Shown in pieces: positions 6,994 through 10,638 of a stretch of DNA of 10,638 nt. The position numbers and the translations under genes were made by a program. Origin of the DNA: Pseudomonadota bacterium (GTDB lineage: Bacteria > Pseudomonadota > Alphaproteobacteria > Rhizobiales > Xanthobacteraceae). The stretch spans positions 1-10,638 of the forward strand of contig JAEYTJ010000139.1 in NCBI GenBank assembly GCA_023434095.1, written 5' to 3'. The notes under the pieces are model-generated. The model saw only the letters and a program-made list of their open reading frames with translations. It was not told the origin of the DNA and did no database searches. Positions within the stretch are counted from its first letter, which is position 1, and each line of letters opens with the position of its first letter.

Positions 6994-7210
6994 GCGCCGT
7001 CGGTCGATTTTGCAGCGGGACTCGAGCGCGAACGACCGGACTCACGCCTCAACCCCTTGAATGCGTTCGGATTAAATTCCGCACCCTTGCGAAATGGGGG
7101 GACGGAAGGCCTTGGGGTCATGGCGCTCCGCAGATGTCTCACGCTGGAGGAATGCCGTGTGGCCGAGGGCGGGGGAGCCGCCGAGCCCCGGGCTCGCGCG
7201 CCGACCATGC
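6994..7210. other. Central part of the divergent intergenic region; no gene seen
   Basis: The 416 bp between the ATPase and DeoR starts hold no convincing coding frame; short open frames here lack ribosome sites and resemble no known protein. Visible structure: CGGATTAAATTCCG at 7068-7081, an A+T-rich core with CGGA/TCCG inverted arms that could be a regulator site, and a 6-bp hairpin CGAGCC/GGCTCG at 7182-7196 of unknown use. Nothing else is seen. Confidence 0.4.
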
Positions 7211-7239
7211 GTTGGAAATTGGCCGACGACAGTTGGAAA
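7211..7239 (+). repeat. Direct repeat GTTGGAAA, 21 bp apart
   Basis: GTTGGAAA occurs at 7211-7218 and again at 7232-7239, exactly 21 bp (two helix turns) apart on the same DNA face. The second copy overlaps the candidate -35 box of the DeoR gene. DeoR-family proteins often bind repeated sites, so this could be an autoregulatory site; chance is not excluded. Confidence 0.3.
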
Positions 7240-7261
7240 CGGTCGTGAATATCGTCAAAAT
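7233..7261 (+). promoter_or_regulatory. Candidate promoter of the DeoR-kinase unit
   Basis: TTGGAA (7233-7238) and CAAAAT (7256-7261) are separated by 17 bp, each matching four of six consensus bases. Transcription would begin near 7268, giving a leader of about 53 nt before the ATG at 7321. Confidence 0.35.
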
Positions 7262-7320
7262 CTTCCAGAATCGATCATCCCGCGTCGCGGACACTCCCGC
7301 ACCAGCGGTACGGAGGGGCC

Positions 7321-8178
7321 ATGAACAGTCGCGAAATCGAGGGTGACGGTGGCGAGGAGGCGCCGCGTGGGCGTGTGGAGATGATTCCCGCCAAACGGCG
7401 AGCGCTCATCCTGGAACGCCTGCGGCGCGAGGGCGCGGCAGGCATTCAGGAATTGGCCGATGCCATCAACGCCTCGCCATCGACTATCCGCCGCGATCTC
7501 GAACATTTGGTGAAGCAGGGCGCGCTGGAGCGCACCCATGGCGGCGCCCTGCTGCAGAGCGCCGCGCGCGCCACGTTCGAGCCCGACATCGCCCTCGCCG
7601 CGCAGCTGCGGCGCGAGGAAAAGAACGCCATCGCTGCCGCCGTCGCCGGCGAGTTGCGGCCCGGACAGAGCGTCATTTTCGATGCCGGCACGACGGTGCT
7701 CGCCGTGGCGCGCGCCGTCGTCGCCCGGCGGCTTCCTTTGACCGCCGTCACCAACAGCCTCGCCATCGCCCAGGTGCTGGCCGACGCCCCGGACGTGCAT
7801 CTCATCGTGCCGGGCGGCACGGTGCGGCCGGGCTCGACGACGCTGGTCGGCCGGCCCGGCGAGGACTTCCTGCGCGGCCTGCACGCCGACATTGCCCTGC
7901 TCGGCACCCATGCCATCACCGGCAGGACACTGACAGAGACCTCGCTCGACGTGGCGGCGATGAAGCAGGCGATGATTGCCGCGGCCCGGCACGTCATGGT
8001 GCTGGCCGACAGCTCGAAATTCACCGCGCCGAGCTTCTGCACCATTTGCGATGTCGCCGACATCCAGGAGATCGTCACCGATGACGGTATCGATCCCCTG
8101 GCGCTGGACGAGTTGAGGCGGCTGAACGTTGTCCTGCGCGTCGTTTCCGTGCTGCGACAGGACCGCCACCGTGGCTGA
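7321..8178 (+). CDS. DeoR-family transcriptional regulator
   Basis: This is a repressor of sugar catabolism, 285 aa. After a charged, non-conserved N-terminal tail of about 20 residues it has the family start MIPAKRRALILERLRREG. The helix-turn-helix (GIQELADAINASPSTIRRDLEHL) spans residues 41-63, followed by the wing motif ERTHGGALL at 70-78. The rest is the DeoR sensor domain (ISOCOT-like fold): IFDAGTTVLAVARAV, TNSLAIAQVL, a GGTVRP turn, and TETSLDVAAMKQAMIAAARHVMVLADSSKF, which in relatives binds a phosphorylated sugar. The ATG at 7321 has GGAGG four bases upstream; the internal ATG at 7381 is the family-like start but has no spaced ribosome site. The 3' end overlaps the kinase gene by 8 bp. 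It probably controls the kinase and dehydrogenase, with a phospho-tetronate or DHAP-like ligand (inference). Confidence 0.94.
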   Translation: MNSREIEGDGGEEAPRGRVEMIPAKRRALILERLRREGAAGIQELADAINASPSTIRRDLEHLVKQGALERTHGGALLQSAARATFEPDIALAAQLRREEKNAIAAAVAGELRPGQSVIFDAGTTVLAVARAVVARRLPLTAVTNSLAIAQVLADAPDVHLIVPGGTVRPGSTTLVGRPGEDFLRGLHADIALLGTHAITGRTLTETSLDVAAMKQAMIAAARHVMVLADSSKFTAPSFCTICDVADIQEIVTDDGIDPLALDELRRLNVVLRVVSVLRQDRHRG

Positions 8179-9256
8179 ACGCACGGGCCCGCGCATTCTC
8201 GCCGACGATCTGACCGGCGCACTGGACAGTGCCGCCGCCTTTGCCACGCCCCGCTGCCCGATCCCGGTGCTTTGGCACCCCGTGCGTGCGCTGCCTCCCG
8301 TCGCGGCCATCGACGCGGGCACGCGAGAGATGGAAGGCGATGATGCGATCCGTCGCCAGGATGGGCTCGCCGACTGGCTTCTTGAGGGTGGGCCCGCCTT
8401 CAAGAAGATCGACAGCCTCATGCGCGGCAACTGGGCGGCGGAGCTTGCCGCGCTCTCGACGCGAATGGCCGGCTGGCGCCTCGTCGTCGCCCCGGCCTTT
8501 CCCTTCCAGGGACGCGTCACCCGAGCGGGTTGCCAATGGCAGAGGGGGGCCGCGCAGCCGCTCGGGGGCGACATCGCCGCCACGTTGCGTATGGCGGGGC
8601 TGGTCGCTGCCGGCATCAACGTCCATGACGCCGAGACCGACGCCGATCTCGACGCCATCGTCGCGCGCGAGATGAGCGGCGATAGCCGCGTGCTGTGGGT
8701 TGGCACGGGCGGTCTCGCCGCAGCGCTCGCCCGGACCCGGCCGGCCTCGCCTCACGCCTCCGAGCCACCGGTCGATGCACAGATGCGCGCGCCCTTTCTG
8801 GCGCTCATCGGCTCGCATCATCCGGTCATGCGGGCGCAGATCGACCGTGCCGCCGCGCCGGACCCGTGCCGGCATGTCCGGCTTTCGGCGGACCCGTCGG
8901 ACATCGACGCAGTTCTTGAACGTCTCGCGCAGGGCTTGTCCTGCATCGTCACCGTGGCCTTCGAAGGGGCGCGTGCCGCGGCGGCGGCAGTCATTGCCGA
9001 GCGGTTTTCGCACCTGCTTGTCCATTGCCCTCCGCCGGGCACGCTGTTTGTGGCGGGCGGCGAGACCCTGCGCGACGTGGCCCACGCCACGGGCGCCGAC
9101 AGCCTCGCCGTGGAGGGTGCACGCGAGCCGGGGCTGGCCGTGTCGCATCTGCGCGGCGGACGGTTCGAGGGCGTGCGCGTGGTCTCCAAGTCCGGCGGCT
9201 TCGGCCGTCCCGACCTGCTGCGCACTCTGTTCGACGAAGCGTCGGGGCGTGCTTGA
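8171..9256 (+). CDS. Four-carbon acid sugar kinase family protein (DUF1537; D-threonate/D-erythronate kinase-like)
   Basis: This kinase probably phosphorylates O4 of a C4 sugar acid such as D-threonate or D-erythronate, using ATP in the cytoplasm. From the GTG at 8171 it is 361 aa, with AGGA eight bases upstream; an upstream in-frame ATG at 8129 lies deep inside the DeoR gene and is rejected. The N-terminal substrate-binding domain shows ADDLTGALDS (11-20), FKKIDSLMRGNW (77-88) and APAFPFQGR (107-115). The C-terminal nucleotide-binding domain shows GTGGLAAALAR near 178, VAGGET (294-299), EPGLAVSHLRGG and SKSGGFG (339-345). All the family landmarks are present, but the protein is shorter than the usual 400-430 aa; the segment after the QGR motif is compressed. 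The 8-bp overlap with deoR and the pdxA-like gene behind it match known threonate/erythronate loci. D-threonate versus D-erythronate specificity cannot be told by eye. Confidence 0.9.
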   Translation: MAERTGPRILADDLTGALDSAAAFATPRCPIPVLWHPVRALPPVAAIDAGTREMEGDDAIRRQDGLADWLLEGGPAFKKIDSLMRGNWAAELAALSTRMAGWRLVVAPAFPFQGRVTRAGCQWQRGAAQPLGGDIAATLRMAGLVAAGINVHDAETDADLDAIVAREMSGDSRVLWVGTGGLAAALARTRPASPHASEPPVDAQMRAPFLALIGSHHPVMRAQIDRAAAPDPCRHVRLSADPSDIDAVLERLAQGLSCIVTVAFEGARAAAAAVIAERFSHLLVHCPPPGTLFVAGGETLRDVAHATGADSLAVEGAREPGLAVSHLRGGRFEGVRVVSKSGGFGRPDLLRTLFDEASGRA

Positions 9257-9323
9257 ACAATGCCGTTGCGTACGGATGATAATTTTTGATATCTAATGAC
9301 GTGTTTTGGGAAGAGGTAGCTTC
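9257..9323 (+). promoter_or_regulatory. A+T-rich gap before the pdxA-like gene; possible internal promoter
   Basis: This 67-bp gap is strikingly A+T-rich for the window (GATGATAATTTTTGATATC at its centre). GATAAT at 9278-9283 resembles a -10 box, with TTGAAC 19 bp before it at the end of the kinase gene, which is a long spacer. GATATC is a small palindrome. No terminator hairpin is present, so read-through from the kinase is likely even if a weak promoter exists. The ribosome site of the next gene is GAGG at 9313-9316. Confidence 0.25.
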
Positions 9324-10346
9324 ATGGCCGTTCCGCGTCTTGCCATCACGATGGGAGATCCCGCCGGCATCGGGCCGGAGATCATTGCCAAGGCCGGCGC
9401 CCGCCTCGCTCCCCGCCTGCACGCCGGCGAACTGTCGCTGCTCGTCATCGGCAGCGTGTCCGCCCTTCGCGCGGCGGAAGCCCTGCTCGCGACACCGCCG
9501 ATACCCGAGGTTGAAGAGGCCGCGCAGGCCGCGCCGCTCGCCATCCTGGCCGCCGGCAGCGAGCGCGAACCGATCCGCCTCGGCCACATGAGCGCGGAAG
9601 GCGGCCGGCTCGCCTATCTCGCCATCGAAAAGGCGGTCCGTCTCGCCCAGTCTGGCGCTATTGCCGGGCTCGTCACCGCCCCGCTCAACAAGGAGGCGCT
9701 CAATCTCGCCGGCTACGCCTATTCCGGCCATACCGACATGCTCGCCGACCTGACCGGGGCGCGCGATTCCGTCATGATGCTGGCCCATGGCGCGTTTCGC
9801 GTCAGCCATCTCACGACCCATGTCGCGCTGGCCGATGTGCCCTCAAAGCTCACGCCGGCGCGGCTTCGCCGCGTCATCGACCTGACGGCGGCCATGCTGC
9901 GTTCGCTCGGCATCTCGCATCCGCGCATCGGCATCGCCGCCCTGAACCCGCATGCCGGCGAAGGCGGCATCTTCGGCCGCGAAGATATCGACGTGACGGC
10001 CCCTCTGGTCGCGACCTATGAGGGCTCCGACATCACGGTGATCGGCCCGGTGCCCGGCGATACGGTTTTCGTCAAGCTGCGCGGGCGCAGTTACGATGCT
10101 GTGGTGGCGATGTATCACGATCAGGGCCATGTGCCGGTGAAGCTTCTCGGCTTCGACGTCGACCCGGCAACCGGGCAATGGAAGGCTTTGTCCGGGGTCA
10201 ATATCTCCCTCGGGCTACCGATCATCCGAACCTCCGTCGATCACGGCACGGCCTTCGACATCGCGGGCAAAGGCGTTGCCAATGAGGAAAGCCTGATCGA
10301 GGCGATCGACTTCGCCCTGGAACTGGCGCGTCCTCGCGCCGCTTGA
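9324..10346 (+). CDS. pdxA2: PdxA2-type 4-phospho-D-threonate/4-phospho-D-erythronate 3-dehydrogenase
   Basis: This is an NAD-dependent, metal-dependent PdxA-family dehydrogenase, 340 aa. In PdxA2 enzymes it oxidises C3 of a 4-phospho-tetronate, and decarboxylation then gives dihydroxyacetone phosphate. Seen: MGDPAGIGPE at 10-19, LVTAPLNKEAL at 116-126, and the three metal-ligand histidines in GHTDM (136), NPHAGEGG (210) and MYHDQG (265), plus RTSVDHGTAFDIAGKG near the C-terminus. The segment after the last ligand reads YHDQGHVPVKLLGF, as in PdxA2-like proteins, where vitamin B6 PdxA usually has YHDQGLPVLKY; this distinction is from memory. Lying behind a DUF1537 kinase, and not next to ksgA/surA, it is most likely catabolic, not biosynthetic. 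The ATG at 9324 has GAGG seven bases upstream; an in-frame TTG at 9306 would add six residues and is less likely. Confidence 0.9.
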   Translation: MAVPRLAITMGDPAGIGPEIIAKAGARLAPRLHAGELSLLVIGSVSALRAAEALLATPPIPEVEEAAQAAPLAILAAGSEREPIRLGHMSAEGGRLAYLAIEKAVRLAQSGAIAGLVTAPLNKEALNLAGYAYSGHTDMLADLTGARDSVMMLAHGAFRVSHLTTHVALADVPSKLTPARLRRVIDLTAAMLRSLGISHPRIGIAALNPHAGEGGIFGREDIDVTAPLVATYEGSDITVIGPVPGDTVFVKLRGRSYDAVVAMYHDQGHVPVKLLGFDVDPATGQWKALSGVNISLGLPIIRTSVDHGTAFDIAGKGVANEESLIEAIDFALELARPRAA

Positions 10347-10490
10347 AGCGCGCCGGAACGAGGAGCCCGCAGTTCCAGGGCAGCACCGGACCGAGGAAGC
10401 ACGCATTGCTCACAGTCGAAATCGAGGAAGGATATCGAGAGATCGGACTTCCCTGAGGCGCGCTCGTTGGCGTGACCCGGCTGATGGGAG
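10347..10490. other. Intergenic stretch between pdxA2 and the insertion sequence gene
   Basis: This 144-bp stretch has no convincing gene and no terminator with a T-tract. The left tip of the insertion sequence should fall in here, normally within about 100 bp before orfA. TGA-beginning candidates exist (near 10454 and 10473), but without the other end they cannot be told apart. Confidence 0.3.
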
Positions 10491-10638
10491 ATGAGCCGAG
10501 CCTCACGGTTCACGGAAGCACAGATCATCGGGATGCCGAAGGAGCAGGAGGCGGGCGCGAGGACCGCTGATGCCTGCCGTAAGCACGGGATTTCCTCGGC
10601 GGCCTTCGATAAGTTCAAGGCGAAGTACGGCGGCATGG
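10491..10638 (+). CDS. IS3-family transposase OrfA (start of gene, cut by window edge)
   Basis: The first 49 residues are visible. They read MSRASRFTEAQIIG, then a KEQEAGARTADACRKHGISS stretch and FKAKYGGM. This is the helix-turn-helix N-terminus of IS3-family OrfA (HTH_8/Tnp_1 type), normally close to SRFTEAQIIGILKEQEAG...CRKHGISSATFYKWKAKYGGM. The DNA-binding frame would continue into OrfB by programmed frameshift beyond the edge. Compared with the usual motif, a Pro stands in the first helix (GMPKEQ) and Asp/Phe replace the normal Tyr/Trp pair (FDKFK), which may mean the copy is decaying. An in-frame TGA at 10482 fixes the ATG at 10491 as the start. GGGAG abuts the ATG directly, so initiation looks weak. 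Confidence 0.85.
   Translation, partial: MSRASRFTEAQIIGMPKEQEAGARTADACRKHGISSAAFDKFKAKYGGM
10491..10638 (+). mobile_element. Left part of an IS3-family insertion sequence
   Basis: The element is identified only by the OrfA start; its left inverted repeat lies somewhere in 10347-10490 and its right end is outside the window. The orientation is the same as the catabolic kinase-pdxA2 unit. It marks the right boundary of the locus. Confidence 0.7.

Noticed and set aside
8120..8135. TGAACGTTGT near the end of the DeoR gene as another LacI operator
   Set aside because: Only the six-base core AACGTT is shared; the flanks do not match the operator, so chance is the simpler explanation.
7255..8706. 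Minus-strand open frame of 483 codons opposite DeoR and the kinase
   Set aside because: It is the shadow of two well-supported plus-strand genes; it has no domain and no ribosome site.
10325..10340. Hairpin GGCGCG-TCCT-CGCGCC at the end of pdxA2 as a terminator
   Set aside because: The stem is only 6 bp, lies inside the last codons of the gene, and no T-tract follows.
9324..10346. Vitamin B6 biosynthetic pdxA
   Set aside because: The neighbours are a DUF1537 kinase and a DeoR regulator and not ksgA/surA, and the YHDQGHVPVK segment looks like PdxA2; the catabolic role is preferred, though not proven.
10241..10636. Minus-strand frame of 131 codons over the pdxA2 end and the insertion sequence start
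   Set aside because: The plus strand encodes the pdxA2 C-terminus and a recognisable IS3 OrfA; the minus frame crosses both.

Overview
The window is G+C-rich (roughly two thirds G+C by eye), densely coded, and has start sites and gene styles typical of a soil or plant-associated alphaproteobacterium, probably Hyphomicrobiales. That placement rests on composition and gene style only; there is no rRNA or other phylogenetic marker. The region is a carbohydrate or acid-sugar uptake and catabolism locus made of two divergent transcription units, with the edge of an insertion sequence at the right end.

Leftward unit (read from 6904 down to 1, minus strand). A ribose-type (CUT2) ABC importer comes first: a double ATPase (6904-5294), two BPD_transp_2 permeases (5297-4281 and 4284-3259) and a periplasmic binding protein (3202-1979). 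The first three genes are linked by ATGA stop/start overlaps; the binding protein follows after 57 bp with a strong ribosome binding site of its own. Then come a LacI-family repressor (1820-777, TTG start), an unrecognised 184-aa protein coupled to it by another ATGA overlap (780-226), and the N-terminus of an MBL-fold lactonase of the N-acyl-homoserine-lactonase type (178 to beyond the left edge). A promoter (TTGACC-18-AACAAT) lies upstream of the ATPase. A double palindromic operator of the LacI kind (AACGTT cores 13 bp apart) covers the predicted transcription start.

Rightward unit (7321 to 10346, plus strand). A DeoR-family repressor overlaps by 8 bp a GTG-started four-carbon acid sugar kinase (DUF1537 family), which is followed after a 67-bp A+T-rich gap by a PdxA2-type 4-phospho-tetronate dehydrogenase. 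Kinase plus PdxA2 is the known two-step route from D-threonate or D-erythronate to dihydroxyacetone phosphate.

Working model (inference): the importer brings in a C4 sugar acid, its lactone or a precursor. The lactonase may open a hydroxylated gamma-butyrolactone such as threono- or erythronolactone. The kinase phosphorylates O4, and PdxA2 oxidises C3 with decarboxylation to DHAP. LacI would sense the imported compound or lactone, and DeoR a phosphorylated intermediate. A first-step sugar dehydrogenase is not in the window and, if used, would lie beyond the left edge.

Right edge (10491 onward): the start of an IS3-family OrfA with some non-consensus residues, marking a mobile-element junction about 145 bp after the catabolic genes.
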